NCBI RefSeq assembly: GCF_030646115.1
Contig: NZ_JAUSMX010000019.1
Span: 124,001-188,000 of the forward strand
Direction of reading: 5' to 3'
Source: Fluviicoccus sp.
Lineage (GTDB): Bacteria > Pseudomonadota > Gammaproteobacteria > Pseudomonadales > Moraxellaceae
DNA: 64,000 bases
The notes under the pieces are model-generated. The model was not told where the DNA came from. It did no database searches and saw only the letters and a list, made by a program, of their open reading frames with translations. The translations under genes were made by a program, and so were the position numbers. Of the stretch, positions 1 to 9,241 are shown piece after piece. The stretch's first letter is position 1, and every line of letters begins with the position of its first letter.

Positions 1-217
1 CCTCGAAGCGGGTAAACGCCCGGCCGTTGCGGATAATCACAAAGGTGCGGAAATCACGAGTGGGCAGGCGGTGGTGCCGCAACAGTTCTTGCCCGACCTC
101 CGATTGCAGCGCTGCAAAGCGCAACAGCGGTTGCTGCTCGCGCTCCAGCGCAAAGTTCACTGCGCCGTTGCAGAACACGCACTTGCCATCAAACAGCATC
201 ACCGAAAACTCAGGCAT
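1..217 (-). CDS. DCC-family thiol-disulfide oxidoreductase (DUF393), C-terminus cut by window edge
   Basis: Reading the minus strand from the ATG at 217 gives about 72 residues that stay open to the window edge. Residues 10-17 read DGKCVFCN, the DxxCxxC signature of the DCC (YuxK/DUF393) family, with cysteines 13 and 16 as the putative redox pair. Family members are usually about 110-140 residues, so roughly the C-terminal half is missing here. The start lies inside the end of the upstream SRPBCC-like gene (8-base overlap), which suggests translational coupling. The substrate is unknown. Confidence 0.8.
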   Translation of the reverse strand, partial: MPEFSVMLFDGKCVFCNGAVNFALEREQQPLLRFAALQSEVGQELLRHHRLPTRDFRTFVIIRNGRAFTRFE

Positions 218-809
218 GACGGGCCTCCCGGACATTGCCGGCGCTCGGGAAACTCAGTATCCGCGCCCCCTCCGGCGACTCGGCGATGGCCGTTAGTGCC
301 TGCAAGGCTTCCGGCAGCGCCAGCAATGACGGCTTCAGGATGTCGCCGATCAGTTTCTCCACCAGCGGCAGGCCTTTTTTCGCCACCCAGACCGGCAGGC
401 CGGGCAAGCGCTCCGGGTATGGATAAAGGTCGGCATGAATGTCGATGCGCATGCTGTGGCTGCCCTGCTCCACCAAGGTAAACGTGCCCTTGCAGTCGAA
501 CAGGCTGCGGTAATCATCGTGGTAAAACTCGAATTCAACCACCCGCCGCTGCGCGCACCAGACGGTGGTGGAGCGGATATGGTCCATGTTGCTGCGCAGG
601 AAGGGCCGCAGCAACACCGGAATGATCGAAGTGTCGATATGCCATTTGTAGTCCACCTCGGCGGTGTGCGCGGAAGGTTGCTCAAAACGGGTAATGTCGA
701 TGCGGTCGATGCTGGGCAACCACGGCGGCAGTTGTTCCATGCCGGTGAGAAAGGCGTCATAGACCCGGTCGATGGGGAAGTGAATCAGGGCGTCGTGGCG
801 GATTTGCAT
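210..809 (-). CDS. SRPBCC/polyketide-cyclase-like protein
   Basis: The product is 199 residues with no signal peptide or membrane segment. It opens with a pattern typical of the START/SRPBCC ligand-binding fold (IHFPIDRVYDAFL, then a W-L-P stretch and alternating beta-strand-like segments), followed by a helical C-terminus. Such proteins bind or cyclise hydrophobic ligands, but no catalytic residues can be assigned, so this is a fold-level guess. It overlaps the downstream DCC gene by 8 bases. The pair is likely co-transcribed, perhaps with the membrane-protein gene upstream at 882-1838. Confidence 0.7.
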   Translation of the reverse strand: MQIRHDALIHFPIDRVYDAFLTGMEQLPPWLPSIDRIDITRFEQPSAHTAEVDYKWHIDTSIIPVLLRPFLRSNMDHIRSTTVWCAQRRVVEFEFYHDDYRSLFDCKGTFTLVEQGSHSMRIDIHADLYPYPERLPGLPVWVAKKGLPLVEKLIGDILKPSLLALPEALQALTAIAESPEGARILSFPSAGNVREARHA

Positions 810-843
810 GGGGCATGCCTCGTTGCAAGCGTGTTGCCGGGGA

Positions 844-871
844 TTCCGGATACCGCGGGGCGGTACCGGAA
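844..871. terminator. Imperfect hairpin between membrane-protein and SRPBCC genes
   Basis: TTCCGG-A-TACCGC pairs with GCGGTA-CCGGAA around a GGG loop: a 12-bp stem with a single bulged A. It lies just after the stop of the minus-strand membrane-protein gene. There is no T-run, so it may be a Rho-dependent end, a processing site or a repeat rather than an intrinsic terminator. Confidence 0.35.
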
Positions 872-881
872 ATGTCTTGAG

Positions 882-1838
882 TCAGGGTTGGGCAGGCGCG
901 CCGTTCACAGAACCGGCTTGCGGCGCCGCGCGGTCCAGGCACCAGGGCGACAGCACCCGGTTGACCAGGCCGCCCGGTTTCAGCACCGTGAACCACAACA
1001 CCGCCAGCGCCGCCGGCAGACCGACCAGATAGCTGGCAATGTGCGCCGCGGTATCCGCCGGAACCTGACCCAGGCCGCGGGCTATGTGGTTGCCAACCCC
1101 GAACAACGAGCCAATATAATTCACCACTACCGCGCTGAAGATGGCCGCCCCCAGGCTGACAGCGAACACCGCCACCAGATAAGAAATCAGCAGGATCGGC
1201 CCGTAACCCCAGAACGTCACCGGACGACCGCGTTCGGCCAGGGCGGCGCTGTGCCACAGGAACATCAGGGCAGCAAAGGGCGGCAGCAGGTACACGCCGT
1301 CGAGATACAAGGTCATGGCCACGCTGCTGGTGATGAAATGCCAGGCAGCCACGGCCGTACCCATGATGGTGCCGCCGGTGCCCACACCCGGTGTCCACGC
1401 GGGCGAACCCGTCACCATGTCGCGGTCATAGAAGAAGCGGTCATAACCCAGCCCGTCCCAGCCGTAAACCAGAATGAAGAACATGCCGAAGTAGCCGAGC
1501 ATCCAGTTCAGGTTGGCGAGGTAATATTTGCCGCACTGCAACAACTTCATACCCACCCAGAAGCCGAGGATGCCCTGGGTGATGTTGGTGATGCCGAAGG
1601 CCAGCACCAGGAATTCGTGCATGCTGGAGAAGTTTTCCGCGGCCTGCATGGTTTCCCACGAGGGATGCCTTATCAGCAGCAACATGCCGGTGGGAGACCA
1701 GCACAAGGCCAGGAACAGCACCGTCCAGACAAAGAACCGGCTCTCCAGCGGCTTTTTCAGCCGCGTCAATTGCGGGCCGGCGGCCAGCGCCAGACTGGCG
1801 CCAAATCCGTAAGCCCAGAACACATCCACTTGTACCAT
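882..1838 (-). CDS. Uncharacterised multi-pass membrane protein
   Basis: The 318-residue product has about eight hydrophobic stretches (roughly residues 4-21, 35-56, 76-97, 105-126, 156-175, 184-200, 212-243 and 266-286). Several aromatic and histidine residues sit in or near the membrane segments (for example around AAWHFITSS, near residue 165). I do not recognise the family and no transport or enzyme motif is clear. The tail after about residue 290 is polar. It is followed on the same strand by the SRPBCC-like gene and is divergent from the AraC regulator, with 144 bases between the two starts. Confidence 0.8.
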   Translation of the reverse strand: MVQVDVFWAYGFGASLALAAGPQLTRLKKPLESRFFVWTVLFLALCWSPTGMLLLIRHPSWETMQAAENFSSMHEFLVLAFGITNITQGILGFWVGMKLLQCGKYYLANLNWMLGYFGMFFILVYGWDGLGYDRFFYDRDMVTGSPAWTPGVGTGGTIMGTAVAAWHFITSSVAMTLYLDGVYLLPPFAALMFLWHSAALAERGRPVTFWGYGPILLISYLVAVFAVSLGAAIFSAVVVNYIGSLFGVGNHIARGLGQVPADTAAHIASYLVGLPAALAVLWFTVLKPGGLVNRVLSPWCLDRAAPQAGSVNGAPAQP

Positions 1839-1982
1839 GATGACCTCTCGTTATCGTTATAACGGCTTGGGAACGCAGCCCCGCCGGGATGTCACCATCC
1901 TACGATGTCAATAATTTCCCCATGAGCTTGACGCAGGCCAATCTGCTTGTAATCTTGGGCCAATCAGAGGAACCTCGCCCCC

Positions 1983-3044
1983 ATGAGCACATCGGCCACT
2001 CCCCCACGCGTTGACTTCGATACTCCGTCGGTGCCGGTGGAGTTCGCCCGCCTGATCCTGCAGATGGGCGCCGAACGCGGCTACCCGCGCGAGCGCATGC
2101 TGGCCGGTCTGGATATTCCCGTGGCGCTGGTGGACGAGGACGGCGCCTGCCTGTCCATCCGCCAGCACATGAGCCTGTTGTTGAAGGCCATTGACTTGTC
2201 CGGCGGTGAAGGCGGCCTGGGTTATGAACTGGGCCTGCGCATCGGCCTCAGCACCCTCTCGCTGATTGCCATTGCCCTGCTCAGCCAGATGACCATCGGC
2301 GACGCCATCCGTCTGGGTATCGAATACAGCCAGGTCTTCGTCCCGGTTTACCGGGGGCAACTGGACGAGGAAGATGGCTTTGCCGTACTGGACATCAGCA
2401 TGGACCTGCCGATGCCGGAGTCGCTGTACCGTTACGCCTATGACATGGCGCTGGTCAGCGTCTGGAGCGGCCTGCTCAACCTGTTCGGCGGCGTCTGGCC
2501 CGATGCCGAGCTGTGGTTCGCCTATCCCGAGCCGGAATATTTCGCCGCCTACCGCGACCGCCTGCCCACCTGCCGTTTCGACATGGACGCCAACCAGATC
2601 TGTTTTCCCGCTTCCCATCTGACGCGCCGCATCCAGACCGGTGATCCGGTGATGGCGCAGTTGATGAAGGAAAAGATGGCGCGGGAACGGGAAGCGCGGA
2701 AACAGCAGGGCAAGGCCGACATCCTGACCCTGTTGCGGTCACTGCTGGTGCGGGGACCGGATGGCTATCCCGATCTGGAAACGGTGTGCTCGCGGCTGTT
2801 CATGTCGTCACGGACCCTGAAGCGCAAGTTGCAGCAGGCGGGAACCGGCTTCCAGATCCTGCTGGATGATGTACGCCGCCAGGATGCCATGCGCCTGCTG
2901 GGCAATCCGGAACGCAGCATTGAAGACATTGCAGCCTGGATGGGTTTCGTGGAACCGGCCAACTTCACCCACGCCTTCAAGCGCTGGACCGGCAAGACAC
3001 CCAGCGAGTGGCGGGAGCAACAACGGAATCCCTCATCGAACTAA
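1983..3044 (+). CDS. AraC-family transcriptional regulator with arabinose-binding-type N-domain
   Basis: This is a 353-residue regulator. Residues about 20-210 resemble the PF12625 domain found in OruR/ArgR-type AraC proteins of gammaproteobacteria. Residues about 245-345 form the double helix-turn-helix: the first helix pair is around CSRLFMSSRTLKRKLQ, the second around IEDIAAWMGFVEPANFTHAFKRWTGKTP. The gene sits 74 bases before the nitroreductase gene and is divergent from the membrane-protein gene, so either is a plausible target. The inducer is unknown; many relatives sense fatty acids or sterols. Confidence 0.9.
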   Translation: MSTSATPPRVDFDTPSVPVEFARLILQMGAERGYPRERMLAGLDIPVALVDEDGACLSIRQHMSLLLKAIDLSGGEGGLGYELGLRIGLSTLSLIAIALLSQMTIGDAIRLGIEYSQVFVPVYRGQLDEEDGFAVLDISMDLPMPESLYRYAYDMALVSVWSGLLNLFGGVWPDAELWFAYPEPEYFAAYRDRLPTCRFDMDANQICFPASHLTRRIQTGDPVMAQLMKEKMAREREARKQQGKADILTLLRSLLVRGPDGYPDLETVCSRLFMSSRTLKRKLQQAGTGFQILLDDVRRQDAMRLLGNPERSIEDIAAWMGFVEPANFTHAFKRWTGKTPSEWREQQRNPSSN

Positions 3045-3118
3045 GCCCGAAACAGTTTGACAACCATCAAACAGTTCGATAATTTTGACACTGTCAAATA
3101 TCGCCCGGAGCTTCACCG

Positions 3119-3901
3119 ATGACCGCCTCTCCCCACGCCCCCGTCCAGACCAAGCTGATCGACGGCAAGCAACGTTATTACGAACCCGCCCCCGAAGGCA
3201 TGGATGTGGAAGCTTTCCGCCAGGTGGTCACCAGCCGCCGCTCCGTGCGCAAGTTCACCACTAAACCGATTCCTAAAGCCGTGGTGGATGACTGCCTCGA
3301 CCTGGCGATGCTGGCCCCCTGCTCCTCCGGCCTGCAGCCCTGGGACTTCTACGTGGTGCGTTCCGCCGACAAGAAAGCCAAGCTGGTCAAGGCCTGCATG
3401 AGCCAGTGGGCGGCCAAGAGCGCGGCGGAACTGATTGTCTGCGTGGCGCGCACCGACCGCGTCAACGAGTTCTCGAAGAAAATGATGCGCGACTGGCCGA
3501 TGCCGGAAGTGCCGCCGCTGGTAAAGCGTTACTACCAGATGATTCCCTACAACTACATGCCCGGTCCGCTGAACAGTTTTGCGCGGGTGAAGAAGGCGGC
3601 GATCTCGGTGGGCGGGATCTTCACGCCGCTGCCGCGCGGCCCCTTCACCGAGGACGAGGTCAAGCTGTGGGCCGCCAAGAGCGCCGCGCTGGCCTGTGAA
3701 AACCTGGTGCTGGCTTTCCGCGCCCACGGTTACGACACCTGCATGATGGAAGGCTATGACGATGCCCGCGTCAGCAAGCTGCTGAACCTGCCGGACGGCG
3801 CTTTCCCGATCATGGTGGTGGCCGCCGGGGAGCGTTCCGACGACGGCGTGTTCTGGCCGCAGGTGCGCTTTGAGCGCGAACTGTTCATCCACGAAGTCTG
3901 A
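3119..3901 (+). CDS. Nitroreductase-family oxidoreductase (copy 1)
   Basis: The 260-residue product matches FMN-dependent nitroreductases. SRRSVRKFTTKPIP near residue 40 is the typical FMN-phosphate-binding arginine segment, and the C-terminal AAGERSDDGVFWPQVRF region is the usual closing strand. The substrate could be a nitroaromatic, a quinone or an enone. It is followed after 15 bases by the PF10118 gene, so the two are probably one operon. A clear paralogue is encoded at 23019-23771 (both share RYYEPAP near the N-terminus and SRRSVRKFT). Confidence 0.9.
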   Translation: MTASPHAPVQTKLIDGKQRYYEPAPEGMDVEAFRQVVTSRRSVRKFTTKPIPKAVVDDCLDLAMLAPCSSGLQPWDFYVVRSADKKAKLVKACMSQWAAKSAAELIVCVARTDRVNEFSKKMMRDWPMPEVPPLVKRYYQMIPYNYMPGPLNSFARVKKAAISVGGIFTPLPRGPFTEDEVKLWAAKSAALACENLVLAFRAHGYDTCMMEGYDDARVSKLLNLPDGAFPIMVVAAGERSDDGVFWPQVRFERELFIHEV

Positions 3902-3916
3902 GCGGAGCCGCCCGGA

Positions 3917-4732
3917 ATGAGCGCCATTACCGTCCGCCGCACCCGCTTCGATGCAGCACAGCCGCTGAACCGTCATTACTTCGCCGGGCAATCGCCATTG
4001 ATGTCGCACCTGCTGACGGCGTTGTCACTGACCTTCCCGGACGGTGAGCAGTTCTTCGTCCATAGCGTGCGTAACGTCCGCGATCAGGTCAGCGATCCGC
4101 AATTGCAGGCGGACATCTCCGCCTTCATCGGTCAGGAAGCCATGCACTCGCAGGCACACGCCCGCTTCAACGCGGTGATTCAGGCGGACGATTACCGGTT
4201 GCAGCGCTTTGAGCAGGAAATGGAGCATGGCATGGCCACGCTGCGCTCCCGCTCGCCGCGACGGCAGCTGGCGGCGACGGTGGCCTATGAGCATTTCACG
4301 GCGTTGATTGCCGCGCACCTGCTGAGCCGTCCGCACCTGTTTGACGGTTTTGACGACAACCTGCGCCAGTTGTGGCTATGGCATGCGCTGGAGGAGCTGG
4401 AACACAAGGCGGTGGCGTTCAATGTCTATCAGGCGGTGTTCGGCAACGGCAAGGAGAGTCTGGCGCAGCGGCGGCGCAGCATGCGCACGGTGTCGGTGGG
4501 CTTTGTGATGGGGGTGGCGACCATGACCGGCAATCTGTTGTGGCAGGACCGCAAGGCCAGTCTGGGCAGTGCGCGCAAGCTGCTGCTGAATGTGCGCGAT
4601 GCGGCTTATCTGCTGGATTTGGTGGTGAATACGTTGCCGCATTATCTGGCGTTTTATAAGGCGGGGTTTCATCCGGATGAGGCGGATCATGGGGCGTTGA
4701 TTGCGAAGTGGCGGAAGGCCTTGGAGGCATAA
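3917..4732 (+). CDS. Predicted metal-dependent hydrolase (PF10118)
   Basis: The 271-residue soluble helical protein carries the acidic/histidine clusters of PF10118: QEAMHSQAHARFN around residue 75, a YEHFTA segment, and ALEELEHKAVAFNVYQ around residue 155. These E and H residues probably build a ferritin-like di-metal site. The family is annotated as predicted metal-dependent hydrolases, but the activity is not established. It sits 15 bases after the nitroreductase and likely shares its promoter and AraC control. Confidence 0.85.
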   Translation: MSAITVRRTRFDAAQPLNRHYFAGQSPLMSHLLTALSLTFPDGEQFFVHSVRNVRDQVSDPQLQADISAFIGQEAMHSQAHARFNAVIQADDYRLQRFEQEMEHGMATLRSRSPRRQLAATVAYEHFTALIAAHLLSRPHLFDGFDDNLRQLWLWHALEELEHKAVAFNVYQAVFGNGKESLAQRRRSMRTVSVGFVMGVATMTGNLLWQDRKASLGSARKLLLNVRDAAYLLDLVVNTLPHYLAFYKAGFHPDEADHGALIAKWRKALEA

Positions 4733-4961
4733 GCCCTTCCGGTTTTATCAAGTCGGCTGGGCATGACGTCTGCCAGATCTACGACACACGGTCGGCTGGA
4801 ATTCAAGGCGGGTCGTTGTCGGGATTTTGGGGGTGTGGTAGCTTGTGGTTGTTGCGGCGCGGTCGCTTTGCGGGAAATGTCTTTTTCAACGTCGTTTCCG
4901 TAAAATTCAGGCACCGAATTTGGTGTTAATATCAAAGTTAGGCCACCAAAACTCGCTACAC

Positions 4962-5639
4962 ATGTCCAAGTTGTCCGGTTTTACCTTCAGGTTTTGCATC
5001 GGCTCGCAAGGAGGAAAGCGCTCTGGCGTCTGGCGCGTCTGGACAAATGACGGCAAGAGTGATGTGTATGTTGCGGTACGTACTATCGCGGGGCTCTCAA
5101 AGATCAGTCTTCACGAAACTGGAGATTGCAATGCCTCTATGACCGCGCAGTCCATCGCAATGGATTCAACAATGCTGGAGAAGCTCAACGGTACACGCCA
5201 CCTCGACCAGTGGAGGCGACCGCTTCGAACTGGAAGGCTGCTTTCAATTCCGCTCCGACTTCGCTTTCCGGCCTCAGAATTGCGCGCTGGTATCGATAGC
5301 GTTCCAGAGAAAGACTTGCATTGGATACCCCCGCCAATTGACGGATGTACCTGTGACGTAGTCTTCATGTTCTCCAGTTCACCCCATGAGCCTGGCGACT
5401 GGCCATGGAGAACCACAGGTGGCATTTGCTTAGCGTCGACCGTGCTGGCGAACGGTGAGAAGCTCTGGTTGGTTTCCAAGAATTACACCACCGGGCAGCC
5501 ACTCGCCTCGGTTCTTGACGAAAGAAAACCATCCAATCTTCCGTTAGGTTCACGCCTTCTCATGGGCGAAATAGGTCCTGGCAACATCAGAATTATCACG
5601 GACGCAGCATCCGACAAGTCGGCGCCTACGGAAGCCTAA
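4962..5639 (+). CDS. Hypothetical protein, orphan
   Basis: A 225-residue reading frame from the ATG at 4962 (MSKLSGFTFRF). The frame is open upstream to 4845, but that extension is basic and unlike a protein start. No motif is recognised. The C-terminal half has GGICLASTVLANGEKLWLVSK and a PLGSRLLMGEIGPG segment that look like beta strands. Codon use is visibly less GC-biased than in neighbouring genes, which suggests later acquisition. About 230 bases of non-coding DNA precede it, and I see nothing recognisable there. It may be a real accessory gene or a decayed one. Confidence 0.5.
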   Translation: MSKLSGFTFRFCIGSQGGKRSGVWRVWTNDGKSDVYVAVRTIAGLSKISLHETGDCNASMTAQSIAMDSTMLEKLNGTRHLDQWRRPLRTGRLLSIPLRLRFPASELRAGIDSVPEKDLHWIPPPIDGCTCDVVFMFSSSPHEPGDWPWRTTGGICLASTVLANGEKLWLVSKNYTTGQPLASVLDERKPSNLPLGSRLLMGEIGPGNIRIITDAASDKSAPTEA

Positions 5640-5785
5640 CATCTGCCCAAGCACATCAAACTTCAAGCGCAAAACCATGAGTAGTGCTACTGATTTCGAA
5701 ACAGTCACCAGCCTAACTGATCTATAAGGAACCTCCCCACCAACCTTTCGCCACGATGAAAGGCCTGCCTGACACGCCCGACCAA

Positions 5786-5812
5786 TAAAAAAGAGGCCTT
5801 ACGGCCCCTTTC
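5786..5812. terminator. Bidirectional intrinsic terminator
   Basis: GGCC-TTAC-GGCC forms a short GC stem extended by A/T pairing, flanked by an A-run (5786-5792) and T-rich sequence. On the minus strand it follows the monooxygenase stop at 5831 with a T-run, and it could also end transcripts from 5639. Confidence 0.6.
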
Positions 5813-5830
5813 TCATGTACCACGCCAACA

Positions 5831-7312
5831 TCAAGCCGCCTGTTTCGCCTTCTTCCCCGCCGGGTTGGAAAACTCCATCACCCCGTCGTCAATCGGCTTG
5901 TAACGCAGCGTCCCCAGATCCAGCATGTAGTTCATGTAGACCTTCCACGGCGCCTTGTTGCCCTGCTTCGGCAAATGCGCCAGCGCACGCTGGATATAGC
6001 CGGAATGCATCTCCACAAAGGCCTCCTGCTGCACCGACGAGTCCTTGTTCACCGGCATGCACTGACGCAGGCCCTTCTTGTCCATCTGGTTCAGCACCCG
6101 GCACACATACTCGCTGCTGATGTCCGCCTTCAGCGTCCACGAGGCATTGGTGTAACCAAACACCATCGCCAGGTTCGGCATGCCTTCAAACAAAATGCCC
6201 TTGTAGTTCATGCGCTCGGTCAGCTTAACCGGCTTGCCGTCAACGCTGAAGGTCGCGCCGCCCATGATCTGCAAATCCAGACCGGTGGCGGTGATGATGA
6301 TGTCCGCTTCCAGCTCCTGCCCCGACTTCAGCTTGATGCCCTTTTCGGTAAAGGTATCAATGTGATCTGTCACCACCGAAGCCTTGCCCTGACGCAGCAC
6401 CTTGAACAGATCGCCGTTAGGCACGGCGCACAAACGCTCATCCCACGGGTTGTAACTGGGGGTGAAATGTTTCATGTCCACCTTCCCGGCCAGCTGACGG
6501 CGGGTCAGTGACAACAGCAGGCGACGCACCGGCTTCGGCTTCTTCTTCGCGAGGTTGAAGAAACCCAGCGTCAGCGACACGTTCTTGGCGCGGGTGATGC
6601 GGTACACCGCCTTCTCCGGCAGGAAACGGCGCAGGCCGGTGGCGATCGGATCCTTTTCCGGAATGGTGACAATATAAGTCGGCGAACGCTGCAGCATGGT
6701 GACATGCGCAGCCTTGTCGGTCATGGCGGGCAACAGCGTCACGGCGGTCGCGCCGCTGCCGATGATCACCACCTTCTTGCCGCTGTAGTCCAGGTTTTCC
6801 GGCCAGAACTGCGGATGGATGATCTGGCCCTTGAAGCTGTCACGACCGGCGAATTCGGGCGTGTAGCCTTGGTGGTACTTGTAGTAGCCGGTGCACATCC
6901 ACAGGAAGTTGCAGGTCAGCTTTTCCACCTTGCCGGTGGCGGCATTTTCCACACTCAACACCCACAGCGCATCCGGGGTGGACCAGGCAGCGCTCAGGAT
7001 TTTATGACCGAAGCGGATGTGCTTGTCGATGCCGTTCTCGAGGGCGGTTTCCTGAATGTAGTCGCGGATGGACGGGCCGTCGGCAATCGCCTTGGGGTTG
7101 GTCCAAGGCTTGAAGCTGTAGCCCAGGGTGTACATGTCGGAGTCGGAACGGATGCCGGGATAGCGGAACAGGTCCCAAGTGCCGCCGATGGCCTGACGGT
7201 TTTCGAGGATGGCGTAGGACTTGTTCGGGCAGTCGCGCTGCAGATGAACGGCCGCGCCAATACCGGAGAGACCGGCGCCGACAATTATGACATCAAGATG
7301 CTTGCTGGACAT
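5831..7312 (-). CDS. Baeyer-Villiger-type flavin monooxygenase
   Basis: The 493-residue product is a Class B flavoprotein monooxygenase that would use FAD, NADPH and O2 to insert oxygen next to a ketone. It shows an FAD Rossmann motif GAGLSG (12-17), FRYPGIRSDSDMYTLG (49-64), the Baeyer-Villiger fingerprint F-x-G-x3-H-x3-W-P (160-171), an NADPH motif GSGATA (185-190) and a late ATGLDLQ. I chose the ATG at 7312 (MSSKHLDVIIVGAG), which places the Rossmann fold at the N-terminus; a longer frame to 7408 has no homology-like features. Relatives act on long-chain or cyclic ketones, but the substrate here is unknown. Confidence 0.92.
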   Translation of the reverse strand: MSSKHLDVIIVGAGLSGIGAAVHLQRDCPNKSYAILENRQAIGGTWDLFRYPGIRSDSDMYTLGYSFKPWTNPKAIADGPSIRDYIQETALENGIDKHIRFGHKILSAAWSTPDALWVLSVENAATGKVEKLTCNFLWMCTGYYKYHQGYTPEFAGRDSFKGQIIHPQFWPENLDYSGKKVVIIGSGATAVTLLPAMTDKAAHVTMLQRSPTYIVTIPEKDPIATGLRRFLPEKAVYRITRAKNVSLTLGFFNLAKKKPKPVRRLLLSLTRRQLAGKVDMKHFTPSYNPWDERLCAVPNGDLFKVLRQGKASVVTDHIDTFTEKGIKLKSGQELEADIIITATGLDLQIMGGATFSVDGKPVKLTERMNYKGILFEGMPNLAMVFGYTNASWTLKADISSEYVCRVLNQMDKKGLRQCMPVNKDSSVQQEAFVEMHSGYIQRALAHLPKQGNKAPWKVYMNYMLDLGTLRYKPIDDGVMEFSNPAGKKAKQAA

Positions 7313-7504
7313 GAAAACTCCCGCGGGTTGGGTAGGTGTTCCGGCGTTGTCACGCCTGGATTGTCGTTTTTCCGATAGAAACATCTTACCGCTGCCCAAA
7401 TCAAGCACGATAGTCCAAGTCAGGACAAAAAATTGTCATTCGAGGCCACTTGCCGGGTTTGCCCGCTCTGGTTGGCCCCGTCTCCGAAAAGACCTCCGGC
7501 AAGG

Positions 7505-9151
7505 TCAAAGACTTTGCAGCAGCGACTTGGCGGCCTCATGTCCCTCTGCCGCCGCCTTCGCCAGCAGCGGACGCGCCTGCTCCGGCTGCTTCGGCAACCC
7601 CTCCCCCAGTGCATAGGCGCGGCCCAGCAGGTAAGTGCCCTGTACATCCCCGGCGTCAGCGGCCTCCTTGAGCAGGCTGCCGCCGCGCGCCACGTCGGCC
7701 GTCACCCGCTGGCCGTTCAGCAGCCGGTAGCCCAATCCGGCGCGGGCGGTCATGTCACCGGCCTGCGAGGCTTTTTCCAGCCATTGCAGGGAGGCGGCAG
7801 AGTCAGGTTTCTCCAGCTTGTCGCTGTCCAGCAGCGCGGCCAGGTTGCGCATGGCGGCGGTTTCCCCGGCCTCGGCGGCGCGGGTATACCAGGTCACCGC
7901 GTCCGGATAAGCCTTGTATGTTTCCAGCGCCAGGCCGATGGCGGTCAGGAATCCCGGCGCCTGTTGCTCCTGCGCCCATTGCGCAATGATCGGCAGCGTA
8001 TGCGCCCGGCCGCCCGAGGTGGTCACCGCGCCGCGGATCAGCTCCAGCACATCATCATCCTTGGGTTGTCCTTCGCGCAGCAGCAAGGCCACATCAAACA
8101 TGGCCGGACGGCCGCTGTCGGTGAAATAGTCACTGAACCAGTCGTACCAGAGGCCAGCGCAGGCCACGCAGCGCTCCCGCTCCACGGTCACGGCATCCGA
8201 TTTCATCGCCTGCCAGACATCCGCCTCCTTTTTCTCCTTGCATCCGGCCTCGGTCAGATTGCCGGTGCCGTATTTCTCGATGCAGTAGTAACCGTCGGTG
8301 AATTTGCCCCGGCGGTTATGCATGCTGTCCAGCAGTTGCCGCCGATACAGGGCGGGAGACACAATATCGCGCAGGGAGTCGCTCAAACCGCCGAAGGTGG
8401 GATTGCCCAGGGCATAGAGACTGCCCTCCAACTGCTTGTAATTCGAGCACAACACGGCGGACAGGCTGCTGTAAGGGGTGTACTTGCGATACAGCGCACT
8501 TTTGGCCTTGCAGCCCTCGGCCAGATACGCCTTGAACTCTTCCTTCTGCGCCGGACGGCGCGCCATTTCCTCGGTGTACATCGCCACGGCACGGTCATCG
8601 TCAATATCCACGCCGCGCTTGAGGATGCGAAGGTAATTGTCCGCATCCCCTTCCTTCAGGGCGATCATCGCCTCGCGGGTGGCGGCCTTGTGCTGGTGCC
8701 CCAGCAGGATGATGCCGGTGCCGTTCTGGTCGCGCTGGATATCCTCGACATAGCCCGCCCATTCCTTGTCGCTGCCGCGAATTTTCTTGCCGACTTTCTG
8801 CCGCAGGCGGTTGAGGCTGGCCTTGTCCCAGGCGTCGTTCATCGACTTCAGGCCGCCGCCGGTGAACTCCAGCAGCATGCCCACCGGCAGCAGCGAGGCT
8901 TTGATCAGTTTCTCCGCCCCTTCGTCGAGGTCGGTGGCGGCAGTGGCGTTACCGGCGCAGCCGCCGCCCAGGCAGGACATGGTTTTCTGGTCCAGACCGT
9001 TGGCCTGGCGGCGCAGCATCAGCTCCTTGGCGGAGGCGCGGGAGTAATCGCGGTAGTCCTCTAGCGGCGGCGCGGCCAAGGTCGGGGATGACCCGGCCAG
9101 CGCGCCCAGAAAGGCTGTCGTCAGGGTGAGCAGGCGGAAGGATGAATACAT
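7505..9151 (-). CDS. Secreted Sel1/TPR-repeat protein
   Basis: The 548-residue product begins with a hydrophobic signal peptide that ends near ALAGSSPTLAAPP, so it is likely periplasmic. The middle (to about residue 390) is unfamiliar and has paired cysteines, including a CVAC motif. The last 140 or so residues hold Sel1-type helical repeats (AVTWYTRAAEAGETAAMRNL, SLQWLEKASQAGDMTARAGLG, and two more near the end), which usually mediate protein contacts. The start is set at MYSSFRLL, where the signal peptide begins. It is a single gene with no evident partner. Confidence 0.85.
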   Translation of the reverse strand: MYSSFRLLTLTTAFLGALAGSSPTLAAPPLEDYRDYSRASAKELMLRRQANGLDQKTMSCLGGGCAGNATAATDLDEGAEKLIKASLLPVGMLLEFTGGGLKSMNDAWDKASLNRLRQKVGKKIRGSDKEWAGYVEDIQRDQNGTGIILLGHQHKAATREAMIALKEGDADNYLRILKRGVDIDDDRAVAMYTEEMARRPAQKEEFKAYLAEGCKAKSALYRKYTPYSSLSAVLCSNYKQLEGSLYALGNPTFGGLSDSLRDIVSPALYRRQLLDSMHNRRGKFTDGYYCIEKYGTGNLTEAGCKEKKEADVWQAMKSDAVTVERERCVACAGLWYDWFSDYFTDSGRPAMFDVALLLREGQPKDDDVLELIRGAVTTSGGRAHTLPIIAQWAQEQQAPGFLTAIGLALETYKAYPDAVTWYTRAAEAGETAAMRNLAALLDSDKLEKPDSAASLQWLEKASQAGDMTARAGLGYRLLNGQRVTADVARGGSLLKEAADAGDVQGTYLLGRAYALGEGLPKQPEQARPLLAKAAAEGHEAAKSLLQSL

Positions 9152-9241
9152 GGCAGGGCCAGCCGTCAAGATCAGGAATGGCCCGATTATGGCGGCTGAA
9201 AAGTGTTGCTGTCACCCCCATAGCGGGAGTGAAAAAGCCTT

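Noticed and set aside
435-1862. A 475-codon frame antisense to the SRPBCC and membrane-protein genes
   Set aside because: Composition artefact; the opposite strand encodes hydrophobic helices with normal spacing and starts.
7433-9064. A 543-codon open frame antisense to the Sel1 gene
   Set aside because: No motif, and the minus strand has a signal peptide and Sel1 repeats.
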